64,000 bases of DNA, taken from NCBI GenBank assembly GCA_000620185.1, contig JHVO01000018.1:37294-101293 (forward strand). Reading direction: 5' to 3'. Shown here one piece after another: positions 18,209-26,707 of this stretch. A program made the translations under genes and the position numbers. How positions within the stretch are numbered: the first letter of the stretch is position 1; the number at the start of each line of letters is the position of its first letter. The notes under the pieces are model-generated. The model had not been told where the DNA came from, searched no databases, and was given only the letters and a program-made list of their open reading frames with translations. Source of the DNA: Geodermatophilaceae bacterium URHB0062 (GTDB lineage Bacteria; Actinomycetota; Actinomycetes; Mycobacteriales; Geodermatophilaceae).

Positions 18209-19054
18209 GTGCTCGGCTCCTCCCTCGACGGCTCCAAGGCCGTGTCCCTGGTCGCGCTCGACGTCGACGGCACCGTGCTCACGCCGGAGGGGCGGATCGC
18301 CGAGTCGACGCTGGCCGCCGTCCGCGAGGCGCGGAGCTTCGGCGTGCGGATCGTGCTCGCCTCGTCCCGCGGACCGGTCGCCCTGGCCCGCATCCAGGAC
18401 GAACTGGACCTCGCCGACGAGTGGTTCGTCGGGTTCCAGGGCGCCCTCGTGGGCCGACGCACGGGAGCCGGGCTGGAGGTGCTGGCCGAGACGCCGATGG
18501 AGCGCTGCGCCGCCGACGCGGTCGAGCGGGAGGCGATGGCGCGCGGCCTGGCGGTCGGTCGGTACATCGGACCGCGGTGGCGCGTGCCCCGCCTCACGGC
18601 GGCTGTCCTCCGCGAGGCCCGGGGCACCGGCGAGGAGCCCCTGCCGAGCTCGGCCGCGGAGGTCGCCGCCGACGGGCCGCCGCACAAGGTGCTCGCCATC
18701 GCCGACGGGCCGACCCAGATCCCCCTCCTGCACGACCTGGCCTGGGCGCTGCCGGCCGCGGTCACCGGCACGCTGTCGCACCCGGAGTTCCTCGAGGTGA
18801 CCGCCGCCGGCGTGGACAAGGGCCACGGACTGCGGTCGCTGCTGACCCACCTGGGTCTGGCGCCGGAGCGGACGGCCGCGGTCGGGGACGGACTCAACGA
18901 CCTCGGGCTCTTTTCGGCGGTCGGCTTTCCGGTCGCGATGGGCCAGGCGAACGATCGCGTCCGGGCGGCGGCCCGCTGGGTGACCGGCAGCAACGTCGAG
19001 GACGGCGTCGCCCGCGCGCTGGCCCACCTCGGAGCGGTGGCGGGAGCCCGGTGA
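18209..19054 (+). CDS. HAD-superfamily (Cof-type) sugar phosphatase
   Basis: 281-aa HAD hydrolase of the Cof subfamily. The nucleophile motif is ALDVDGTVL, motif III lies near VDKGHGLRSLL, and the metal motif is GDGLNDLGLF. These phosphatases act on sugar phosphates. The GTG at 18209 follows the reductase stop by 2 bp but has no clear ribosome-binding site. A GTG at 18242, just before the DVDGT motif, is possible. The stop overlaps nagA by 4 bp. Confidence 0.85.
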   Translation: MLGSSLDGSKAVSLVALDVDGTVLTPEGRIAESTLAAVREARSFGVRIVLASSRGPVALARIQDELDLADEWFVGFQGALVGRRTGAGLEVLAETPMERCAADAVEREAMARGLAVGRYIGPRWRVPRLTAAVLREARGTGEEPLPSSAAEVAADGPPHKVLAIADGPTQIPLLHDLAWALPAAVTGTLSHPEFLEVTAAGVDKGHGLRSLLTHLGLAPERTAAVGDGLNDLGLFSAVGFPVAMGQANDRVRAAARWVTGSNVEDGVARALAHLGAVAGAR

Positions 19055-20223
19055 CGGGGGGCGTCGTCCTGACCGGTGCCCGCCTGGTGAGTGACGGGTT
19101 CGACCGGGTCGAGGGCTGGGTCGAGGTGCGCGGCGAGCGCATCTCCGCCGTCGGGGAGCACGCGCCCCCGGCCGGGACGGCGTCGATCGACGTCGGCGGG
19201 CTGCTGCTGATGCCCGGCCTCGTCGACGTGCACCAGCACGGCGGCGGGGGAGGCTCCTACGACGGCGGCGCGGCCGCGGCCACGGAGGCGGTGCGGTACC
19301 ACCGCCGGCACGGGACGACGACCTCGATGGCGAGCCTCGTGAGCGCGCCGCTCGACGTCCTGGAGGAGCAGGTGCGCGCCCTGGTGCCGCTGGTCGAGGA
19401 CGGCACGCTGGCCGGCCTCCACCTCGAGGGCCCGTGGCTGAACCCGGCCCGCGCCGGTGCGCACGCTCCGGCCGCGCTCGCGCTGCCCCGACCCGAGGAC
19501 GTCGCGCGGCTGCTGGCCGCCGGGCGGGGCGGCATCCGCATGGTCACGCTCGCGCCCGAGCTGCCGGGTGGGCTGGACGCCGTCGATCAGCTCACCGCGG
19601 CGGGCGTGATCGTGGCCCTCGGGCACACCGACGCGGATCACGCCACCACCCGCGAGGCGCTGCGGCGGGGGGCCCGTGCCGGCACCCACCTGTTCAACGC
19701 GATGCGACCGGTGCACCACCGGGAGCCCGGGCCCGTGCCGGCACTTCTCGAGTCTGAGGCGGCCGTGGAGCTGATCGCCGACGGGGTGCATCTGCACCCG
19801 GCGGTCCTCGCGCTGGCGGCGCGCACCGCCGGGCCGGGCCGGACGGTGCTGGTCACCGATGCGAACGCGGCGGCCGGCATGCCCGACGGCCGCTACCGCC
19901 TGGGCGAACGGCTCGTCACCGTCACCGGCGGGGTGGCCCGCGGGCGGGGCGGCGAGATCGCCGGGGGTACCGGCACGCTCGCGGCCGCCGTCCGGTTCGC
20001 CGTCACCGAGGCCGGGCTGCCGCTGCAGTCGGCCGTCACCGCCGCCACGGCGACCCCCGCCGCGCTGCTGGGCCTCGCCGACGTCGGCCGGCTGGTCCCC
20101 GGGGCGTGGGCGGACCTCGTTCTCATGACCCCCGACCTGCGGGTCGCCGGGGTCCTGCACCGGGGCGCGTGGGCCCGGCCGCTCCCCACCTCTTCCGACG
20201 TCGAGACCGAGAGGCCGGACTGA
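19051..20223 (+). CDS. nagA: N-acetylglucosamine-6-phosphate deacetylase NagA
   Basis: 390-aa amidohydrolase that deacetylates GlcNAc-6-phosphate to glucosamine-6-phosphate in the cytosol. Visible ligands and catalytic residues are DVHQHG (His61/His63), LEGPW (Glu126), GHTDA (His192), THLFNAM (His213) and the catalytic base in VTDANAAAG (Asp270). The GTG start overlaps the HAD gene (GTGA), and the stop shares one base with the next ATG. With the BadF-type kinase and the SIS proteins it completes a GlcNAc to fructose-6-phosphate route. Confidence 0.94.
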   Translation: MTGGVVLTGARLVSDGFDRVEGWVEVRGERISAVGEHAPPAGTASIDVGGLLLMPGLVDVHQHGGGGGSYDGGAAAATEAVRYHRRHGTTTSMASLVSAPLDVLEEQVRALVPLVEDGTLAGLHLEGPWLNPARAGAHAPAALALPRPEDVARLLAAGRGGIRMVTLAPELPGGLDAVDQLTAAGVIVALGHTDADHATTREALRRGARAGTHLFNAMRPVHHREPGPVPALLESEAAVELIADGVHLHPAVLALAARTAGPGRTVLVTDANAAAGMPDGRYRLGERLVTVTGGVARGRGGEIAGGTGTLAAAVRFAVTEAGLPLQSAVTAATATPAALLGLADVGRLVPGAWADLVLMTPDLRVAGVLHRGAWARPLPTSSDVETERPD

Positions 20224-21209
20224 TGCACTTCTCCGAGGGGATCGGCGCCCAGCCGGATGCCCTGACCCGCAGCCGGACGCGCGTGCTGGCGGGCCTGGCG
20301 GCGCTGCCCACGCCGCGACCGGACCAGGTCGTCGCGCTGGTGGGCATCGGGGCCAGCGAGTACGCCGCGCGAGGCGCGGCCCAGCAGTGGCGCGAGGCCG
20401 GCCTGCGCGCGTTCGCCGTCTCCGCCGCAGAGGTCACCGGGGCCGGAGCCGCGGCCGCCGACGTCTACGTGGCGATCAGCGAGTCGGGCCGCAGCACGGA
20501 GACGATCCGGGCCGTGGAGCTGGTGGGCGGCGACCGCAGCGTCGCCGTCGTCAACGCGCCGGACTCGCCGCTGGCCGCTGCCTGCTCGTCCGTTCTCGAT
20601 CTCGGCAGCGGCGACGACAGCCCGATCTACACGACCGGGTACACCGCCACGCTCCAGGCGCTGGGCATCCTCGGCGAGCACTGGAGCGGCCGCCCGGGCG
20701 ACTGGTCGGAGCTGCCCACGCTGGCCCGGCGGGTCCTCGACGAGTGCCGCGAGCCCGCGGAGCGCCTGGCCGCGCTGCTGGACGACGCCCGCGTCGTCGA
20801 CGTCGTGGCGTCCGGCGTGAGCGCGGCGACGGTGGGGGAGGGGGCCTTGCTGCTGCGCGAGTCCGCCCGCCTGGTCACCGCCGCCCACGAGACGCGGAAC
20901 TACCTGCACGGTCCGATGGAGCCGCTCGGGCCGTCGATCGCCTGCCTGGTCGTCGGCGACGACCGTGAGATCCGGCTGGCACGGGACGCCGCCGCGCTCG
21001 GCTGCCCGACCGTGCTCGTCACGACCGATCCGGACGTCGTGTCCGAGGGGCCGTTGACGGTGCTGCGGCTGCCGCGGGCCGGCTCGCCGCTGGCACGTGC
21101 GGTGCTGGAGATCCTGCCGCTGCAGCTGGTGGCCTGGGCGGTGGCACGCAGGCGCGGGCTGTCGGTCGACGGGTTCCGGTACCAGCAGGAGGACACGAAG
21201 AGCCGATGA
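20223..21209 (+). CDS. SIS-domain protein (GlmS/AgaS-like), second copy
   Basis: 328-aa double-SIS protein. It begins with a short helical segment, then VALVGIGASEYAARGAAQQW, AISESGRSTETIRAVE, and YLHGPMEPLGPS in the second SIS domain. It differs clearly from the SIS protein at 5244-6308, for example lacking the GlmS-like LSKVTRTY tail. It may be the deaminase or isomerase for a different aminosugar, or a sugar-phosphate sensor. It sits between nagA and a ROK kinase with coupled starts. Confidence 0.85.
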   Translation: MHFSEGIGAQPDALTRSRTRVLAGLAALPTPRPDQVVALVGIGASEYAARGAAQQWREAGLRAFAVSAAEVTGAGAAAADVYVAISESGRSTETIRAVELVGGDRSVAVVNAPDSPLAAACSSVLDLGSGDDSPIYTTGYTATLQALGILGEHWSGRPGDWSELPTLARRVLDECREPAERLAALLDDARVVDVVASGVSAATVGEGALLLRESARLVTAAHETRNYLHGPMEPLGPSIACLVVGDDREIRLARDAAALGCPTVLVTTDPDVVSEGPLTVLRLPRAGSPLARAVLEILPLQLVAWAVARRRGLSVDGFRYQQEDTKSR

Positions 21210-22162
21210 GCACCCAGAACGCGGCGGTCATCGGCGTCGACCTGGGCGGCACGAAGTGCTCCGCCGTCCTGGCCGACGAGGCGGGGCGGATCGTGGCGGA
21301 GGCACACCGGCGGAGTGACGCGGAACCCGATCCCGCCGACGTCCTGCTCGGCGCCGTCGCCGAGCTCCGGGCCGCGGCCGCCGACCGGGGCCTCGACGTC
21401 CGGGCCCTGGCGATAGGCATCCCGGCGTTCATCGATCCGGTCTCCGATCTGGTGGTCGGCGGCTTCAACGTCGGGTGGCACGGGTTCGACCTGCGTGCGC
21501 GCCTCGACGCGGCGATCCCCGAGCCGTGGTCGGTGGAGAACGACGTCAACCTGGCCGCCCTGGGGGAGGCGCGGGTCGGCGCCGGGCGCGGGGCGAGCAG
21601 CTTCGTGACGATCTCGCTCGGCACCGGTCTGGGTGGGGCCGTGGTCGTCGACGGCCGGCTGCTGCGCGGGCGACACGGTGCGGCCGGTGAGATCGGGTTC
21701 CTCATGGCCGACCGGGGCCAGCTGCGGCGGCCGGGCGTGATGGGGATGGAGACACGCGTCGGGGGGCGGTGGCTCGCCGCCCGGGCGCGCGAGCTCGCCG
21801 CGGCCGACCCGGCCGCCGACCCGGCCGAACGATGGCTGGACACGGCGGCCGTGTTCGCCGCGGTCGAGCGGGGCGACCGGGTGGGCCGGCAGGTGCTCGA
21901 GGAGCTGCTGGAACACGTCGCGATGACGGTCATCGACGTGACCGCGGTGCTCGATCCGGAGCGCGTGGTGCTCGACGGCAGCATCGGCCGGGCCCTGGAG
22001 CCCTACGTGCCGCGACTGGTCGCCCTGGTCGAGCCGTCGGTGCTCTACGTGCCGGAGGTGTGCGTGTCGACCCTGGCGCCGACCGCCGTCCTCGCGGGGG
22101 CGGTCGCCGAGGCGTGGCACCTGGTGTCCGCGGACGCCGGGGCGGAGGCCGTCCGCGGCTAG
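21206..22162 (+). CDS. ROK-family sugar kinase
   Basis: 318-aa ROK kinase without a DNA-binding domain. The ATP-binding motif is GVDLGGTKCSAVL, the catalytic Asp is in VENDVNLAALGE, followed by SLGTGLGGAVV and HGAAGEIGF. The zinc-binding CxCGxxGC cluster that normally follows is absent; the segment reads LMADRGQLRRPGVMGMETRVGG split across the loop, with no cysteine. It probably phosphorylates a hexose or aminosugar. It is the last gene of the operon, starting inside the SIS gene stop (ATGA). Confidence 0.88.
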   Translation: MSTQNAAVIGVDLGGTKCSAVLADEAGRIVAEAHRRSDAEPDPADVLLGAVAELRAAAADRGLDVRALAIGIPAFIDPVSDLVVGGFNVGWHGFDLRARLDAAIPEPWSVENDVNLAALGEARVGAGRGASSFVTISLGTGLGGAVVVDGRLLRGRHGAAGEIGFLMADRGQLRRPGVMGMETRVGGRWLAARARELAAADPAADPAERWLDTAAVFAAVERGDRVGRQVLEELLEHVAMTVIDVTAVLDPERVVLDGSIGRALEPYVPRLVALVEPSVLYVPEVCVSTLAPTAVLAGAVAEAWHLVSADAGAEAVRG

Positions 22163-22344
22163 CCGGCTGCGGGCGCTCCCAGCCCTGATCACTGCCGGCG
22201 ACGGTCGTCCTCCTTGGGTCGTCCCCCGGCAGACCTTCACGGCCCCGTCCACTCCTGTTCACCGACCTGCCGTCCCGATGGCGCCTCGGTCCCCTTCAGT
22301 CAGATCCACCACGGGGATCACGTGGGACGACCAGGAGGAGACGC

Positions 22345-23922
22345 GTGAAGGCGATCAAGAAGTCAGGCCTGCTCGGGGCGGGGATCGGGCTGGTGGCTGT
22401 GGCGGCGGCCGGGGTGCTGCCCGGCTCGGCGGCGGCGAATTCCGGGAGTCCTTTCACCGGCGGCGTCCAGCCGGCGGCGAACCCGCGCGAGGGAATCCAG
22501 GACAACGCGCTGATCAGCAGCCTGGACGAGAGCTCCGTCGCGTGGGGGAATCTTCCACTGGAGAACCCGGACACCGCGAAGGGCGTCACCCGCTACGGGT
22601 ACAACACGTCGAAGAGTTCGGTGCTGACCCAGGACCCGAACGAGACCTACAAGACCGAGCCCGACAAGAACGTCTACCTGACCTTCAACGGGCACCACTA
22701 CCTGTACCAGGGGCATGAGCTCGGCCCGCAGGGCTACGTGACGCGGGTCGACCTCGACCAGACCGACCCCGCGAAGAAGGTCCGGCTGATGGCCGACACG
22801 GGGTCCGGCGCGGATGCCAAGCCGCCCACGTTCGACGGGATCACCTGGGACCCGTTCAGCCACCAGCTGCTGCTCACGTCCGAGGCCACGGCTCCCACGG
22901 GCGGAGTGTTCGCCCTGAAGCTCGACGCGAACGGTGAGGCCACCGACCACGTTCTCCACCGACTGCCGGCCCTGGGCTCCGGCGGGTACGAGGGCATCCA
23001 GAACGATCCGGACGGCAACGTGTGGATCGTCGAGGACGTCGGCGGCGCCGCCCCTGCCGGCCATCCGAACAGCAAGATCCCCAACAGCTACGTCTACCGG
23101 TTCGAGCCCAAGAACAAGGCCGACCTGACGAAGGGCGGCACACTCGAGGCGCTGCAGGTCCTGCGCGCCAACGGCAAGCCCGTGACGGCAGCCGATCTGG
23201 CCACCGGCCAGGACGCGGTCATCGCCCAGCTGCACACCGACGGCGCAGCCTTCCGGACCGCGTGGGTGCAGGTGGAGGACCTTGCGGCCGGTTCGACCGC
23301 GGGTGCCGCGAAGGCGGGGGCCACCCCGTTCAAGCGTCCCGAGAACGGCGTCTTCCGGCCGGGTACCGGTTTCCGGGAGTTCTACTTCACCGAGACCGGC
23401 GACACCAATGCCGACAGCGACCTGCCGGGCGCCTTCGGTGCCGTCTTCCGGCTCTCCCAGTCGGGCCCGAGCTCGTCCACCGGCCGGCTGTCCCCGGCGG
23501 TCATCGGGGACGTACGGCACACCGGCCTCGACAACATCTCCTTCGCCACGAAGGACCAGCTGCTGTTGGTCGAGGACGCCGGCGACACGCTGCACGGGCA
23601 GCGCAACGCGCTCGACTCCGGATATGTCGCCGTCCTCGACGAGGGTGGGAAATCTAAGGGCCTGGTCCGCTGGCTGGCGGAGGGGCGCGACGCGTCGGCC
23701 ACCTACGACGCGCTGTTCCCGCCGATGTCCGGCGGCGCCACCTTCAACGACGGCGACAACGAGATCACCGGCATCCACGTCTCCGACGGTGACCCGAGCG
23801 TCCGCGGCATCCTCGGCGCCAAGGTGCCCACGCCGTTCGCGCACGGCTGGCGGGCCTTCTGGACCCAGCAGCACGGCGACAACGTGACCTGGGAACTGCG
23901 GTCGGCCACCGGCGGCCACTGA
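22345..23922 (+). CDS. Secreted PhoX-like (DUF839) protein
   Basis: 525-aa protein with an N-terminal Sec-type signal (MKAIKKSGLLGAG then a hydrophobic stretch ending GSAAANS). The mature part is rich in beta-propeller-like segments such as FDGITWDPFSHQLLLTSE, GYEGIQNDPDGNVWIVEDVGG, FREFYFTETGDTN and LLLVEDAGD. This resembles DUF839/PhoX-like calcium-dependent phosphatases, but I cannot see the full metal site, so it could be a general propeller protein. The GTG start has an AGGAGG site about 7 nt upstream. It is followed by a strong hairpin. Confidence 0.6.
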   Translation: MKAIKKSGLLGAGIGLVAVAAAGVLPGSAAANSGSPFTGGVQPAANPREGIQDNALISSLDESSVAWGNLPLENPDTAKGVTRYGYNTSKSSVLTQDPNETYKTEPDKNVYLTFNGHHYLYQGHELGPQGYVTRVDLDQTDPAKKVRLMADTGSGADAKPPTFDGITWDPFSHQLLLTSEATAPTGGVFALKLDANGEATDHVLHRLPALGSGGYEGIQNDPDGNVWIVEDVGGAAPAGHPNSKIPNSYVYRFEPKNKADLTKGGTLEALQVLRANGKPVTAADLATGQDAVIAQLHTDGAAFRTAWVQVEDLAAGSTAGAAKAGATPFKRPENGVFRPGTGFREFYFTETGDTNADSDLPGAFGAVFRLSQSGPSSSTGRLSPAVIGDVRHTGLDNISFATKDQLLLVEDAGDTLHGQRNALDSGYVAVLDEGGKSKGLVRWLAEGRDASATYDALFPPMSGGATFNDGDNEITGIHVSDGDPSVRGILGAKVPTPFAHGWRAFWTQQHGDNVTWELRSATGGH

Positions 23923-23943
23923 CAACCGCTTCGCCGATACGCC

Positions 23944-23982
23944 CGTCCGGCCCTCGCCGCATCCCGCGGCGGGGGCCGGACG
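23944..23982 (+). terminator. GC-rich hairpin after the PhoX-like gene
   Basis: CGTCCGGCCC and GGGCCGGACG-type arms with a further inner CGCCGC/GCGGCG pairing, 21 bp after the stop. Followed by ATTGTT, a weak T-run. Confidence 0.75.
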
Positions 23983-24039
23983 ATTGTTCCCGGCGGGGGA
24001 CGTGACGCATGTCCGGTCGGAGGATCGCGGTACAGGGCC

Positions 24040-24045
24040 TACCCT
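24040..24045 (+). promoter_or_regulatory. -10 box (TACCCT) of a leaderless transcript
   Basis: TACCCT lies 7 nt before the GTG at 24053 with no ribosome-binding site between. This is the same leaderless layout as at 4180-4185. Confidence 0.5.
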
Positions 24046-24052
24046 GGATTCA

Positions 24053-25654
24053 GTGATCACGACGACCGGCCTGGAGCTGCGCGCCGGCGCCCGCATCCTC
24101 ATCAGCGACGCGACGCTGCGCGTGCAGCCGGGCGACCGCATCGGGCTCGTCGGGCGCAACGGCGCCGGCAAGACCACCACGCTGACCACCCTGGCCGGTG
24201 AGCGGTTGCCGCACGCCGGAAAGGTCGAGGTCAGCGGCGAGATCGGCTACCTCCCGCAGGACCCGCGCAGCGGTGACCTCGACATCACCGCCAGCGACCG
24301 CGTGCTGTCCGGTCGCGGTCTCGACGTCCTCCGGTCGCAGCTGGTCAAGGCGCAGATCGCGATGGCCGAGCCCGCCGACGACGACGAGCGGGACCGGGCG
24401 GTGCGCCGCTACGGCCGCCTCGAGGACCAGTTCGCGGCCATGGGTGGCTACGCCGCCGAGAGCGACGCCGCCCGCATCTGCACCAACCTGGGCCTGCCCG
24501 ACCGCGTGCTCGCCCAGCCGCTGCGCACCCTCTCCGGCGGCCAGCGCCGCCGCGTGGAGCTCGCCCGCATCCTCTTCTCCGACGCCGAGACGCTGCTCCT
24601 CGACGAGCCCACCAACCACCTGGACGGCGACTCGATCACCTGGCTCAAGGGGTTCCTGTCCAGCCACCGCGGCGGGCTCATCGTGATCAGCCACGACGTC
24701 GAACTGCTCGAGGCCGTCGTGAACAAGGTGTGGCACCTCGACGCGAACCGGGCGACCGTCGACCTCTACAACCTGGGCTGGAAGCGCTACCTCGAGCAGC
24801 GCGAGACCGACGAGCGGCGGCGCAAGCAGGAGCGCGCCAACACCGAGCGGAAGATCGACACCCTCAACGCCCAGGCCGACAAGATGCGCGCCAAGGCCAC
24901 GAAGGCCAAGGCCGCCAAGAGCATGGACAAGCGGGCCGAGCGGCTCGCCGCCGGCCTGGCCGAGGTGCGGGTGCACGACAAGGTCGCCAAGCTGCGCTTC
25001 CCGACCCCCGCGCAGTGCGGCCGGACGCCGCTCACCGCCGAGGGGCTGTCGAAGAACTACGGCTCGCTGGAGATCTTCACCGACGTCGACCTCGCGGTGG
25101 ACCGCGGGGCGCGGGTCGTCGTCCTCGGGCTGAACGGCGCCGGAAAGACGACGCTGCTGCGCATGCTGGCCGGCACGGAGACCCCGGACACCGGCGAGGT
25201 GAAGGCCGGGCACGGGCTGCGCGTGGGCTACTACGCCCAGGAGCACGAGACCCTGGACATGGACCGCACGCTGCTCGAGAACATGCGCTCGGCCGCGCCG
25301 GACAGCACCGACACCGAGCTGCGGCGGATTCTCGGTGCTTTCCTCTTCTCCGGCGAGACCGTCGACCAGCGGACCGGCACTCTCTCGGGCGGCGAGCGCA
25401 CCCGGCTCGCCATGGCGACGCTCGTCGTCTCCGGCGCCAACGTCCTGCTGCTCGACGAGCCGACGAACAACCTCGACCCGGCCAGCCGCGAGCAGGTGCT
25501 CGAGGCGCTGCGCACGTACGCCGGCGCGATCGTGCTGGTCACCCACGACGAGGGCGCCGTGCGTGCGCTCAACCCCGACAAGGTCATCCTCCTGCCCGAC
25601 GGCACCGAGGACGCCTGGAGCGAGGACCTCGCCGACCTGGTGGAACTGGCCTGA
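24053..25654 (+). CDS. ABC-F family ATPase
   Basis: 533-aa soluble protein with two ABC domains and no membrane spans. The first has GRNGAGKTT, LSGGQRRRVELARIL and LLLDEPTNHLD. The second has GLNGAGKTT, LSGGERTRLAMATLV and LLLDEPTNNLD. Between them lies a Lys/Ala/Arg-rich linker (about residues 250-320) that in ABC-F proteins reaches toward the ribosomal P/E sites. The role is ribosome-associated translation factor, with antibiotic protection possible but not indicated. The GTG at 24053 gives the usual actinobacterial start VITTTGLELRAG. Confidence 0.92.
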   Translation: MITTTGLELRAGARILISDATLRVQPGDRIGLVGRNGAGKTTTLTTLAGERLPHAGKVEVSGEIGYLPQDPRSGDLDITASDRVLSGRGLDVLRSQLVKAQIAMAEPADDDERDRAVRRYGRLEDQFAAMGGYAAESDAARICTNLGLPDRVLAQPLRTLSGGQRRRVELARILFSDAETLLLDEPTNHLDGDSITWLKGFLSSHRGGLIVISHDVELLEAVVNKVWHLDANRATVDLYNLGWKRYLEQRETDERRRKQERANTERKIDTLNAQADKMRAKATKAKAAKSMDKRAERLAAGLAEVRVHDKVAKLRFPTPAQCGRTPLTAEGLSKNYGSLEIFTDVDLAVDRGARVVVLGLNGAGKTTLLRMLAGTETPDTGEVKAGHGLRVGYYAQEHETLDMDRTLLENMRSAAPDSTDTELRRILGAFLFSGETVDQRTGTLSGGERTRLAMATLVVSGANVLLLDEPTNNLDPASREQVLEALRTYAGAIVLVTHDEGAVRALNPDKVILLPDGTEDAWSEDLADLVELA

Positions 25655-25740
25655 GTTGTCACGCCGAGTGGGGCCCGGAGGGCTCCGCGTAGGCGTGACG
25701 CAGCGGCTCAGCGCCGCAGGGGGACGGCAATTGGCCGCGG

Positions 25741-25759
25741 TGTCGGCCGGAGGCCGACA
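25741..25759. terminator. Hairpin between convergent genes
   Basis: TGTCGGCC-GGA-GGCCGACA, perfect 8-bp stem, 3 bp past the minus-strand mhpB stop. A second inverted repeat (GTCACGCC 25658-25665 / GGCGTGAC 25692-25699) lies nearer the ABC-F stop. Together they separate the two convergent units. Confidence 0.6.
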
Positions 25760-25762
25760 GTG

Positions 25763-26707
25763 TCAGGCCATGCGGGGAATCGCCGTGGTGACGCTGAAGC
25801 CGGCGATGAACTCCGGAATCGGCCGGTAGTACCGATAGGTGATGTCGTACGGGCCGACGCTCGACAGCGCAGCGTAGGCGGCGATCCAGTTCCGGATCTC
25901 CTGCCCGGACTGCCCGCCGAGTTCCTTGATCGCGTCGTTGGTGTACTCGTCGATCGCGTCCAGGTCGTTGGCGGCCAACTGGTCGAGGAAGGTGTTGTCC
26001 CAGTCGGGGTTCAGCGCCTTCAGATTCCCCTCGCCGGCGGCGAAGCGCTTCGCGGCGTCCAGGACGTTGGCCCTCCGCTTCGCGGTCGCCTCCTCGGAGG
26101 GGTGCCGGCCGGCGATGAGTCCCTCGACGACATGCGGCGGCGCGGTCGCCAGGGTCGGCACCGGCGGCTCATGGGACAGCCCACCCGACCCGATGAGCAG
26201 CACCCGCTTGTCCAGGCCGGACAGATACCGGCCCAGGGCCTCGCCGAGGGCGCGGACCCGGCGCACCGGGGTGAACGGCGGCGCCACGGAGTTGACGAAG
26301 AACGGGACCGTCGGGACCGTGTCGAGGCCGCCGAAGAGGATCTCCAGCGGTTGCACCATGCCGTGGTCGACCTCCATCCGCAGCGACACGGCGAGGTCGA
26401 CGCCCCCGTCGAGCGCAGCCTGAGCTAGCCCTTCGGCGATGTCCCGGGGAACGTCGAGCGGCCCGGGCATGGAACCGAAATCGCCGATCGAGGTCGCGGC
26501 GAGGCCCACGCAGAACTGCGGCATCAGCTCGTAGAAGAAGCCGTTGTAGTGGTCCGGTCCGAAGACGACGACCAGTTCGGGGTCGAACTCCGTGACGAAC
26601 GTCCGGGCGGCCTCGAACGCGGTCTCGACGTCCGCGGCCAGTTCAGCCGGCGGCTGCGAGAGCTCCAGCAGCGGGGTGTGCGACATCGAGCAGAGGGCGA
26701 GCGGCAT
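25763..26707 (-). CDS. mhpB: 3-carboxyethylcatechol 2,3-dioxygenase MhpB
   Basis: 314-aa class III (LigB-type) extradiol dioxygenase that opens the ring of 2,3-dihydroxyphenylpropionate-type catechols using Fe(II). Key features are CSMSHTPLLE at the N-terminus (His of SHTP), VVFGPDHYNGFFYELMP, MEVDHGMVQPL and LLIGSGGLSHEPP. The length equals that of the E. coli enzyme. The ATG at 26707 has a GGGAG site, and its first 65 bp overlap the end of mhpA. Confidence 0.93.
   Translation of the reverse strand: MPLALCSMSHTPLLELSQPPAELAADVETAFEAARTFVTEFDPELVVVFGPDHYNGFFYELMPQFCVGLAATSIGDFGSMPGPLDVPRDIAEGLAQAALDGGVDLAVSLRMEVDHGMVQPLEILFGGLDTVPTVPFFVNSVAPPFTPVRRVRALGEALGRYLSGLDKRVLLIGSGGLSHEPPVPTLATAPPHVVEGLIAGRHPSEEATAKRRANVLDAAKRFAAGEGNLKALNPDWDNTFLDQLAANDLDAIDEYTNDAIKELGGQSGQEIRNWIAAYAALSSVGPYDITYRYYRPIPEFIAGFSVTTAIPRMA

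Noticed and set aside
24050..25546. Minus-strand open frame opposite the ABC-F gene
   Set aside because: Shadow of the ABC-F gene with no recognisable motifs.
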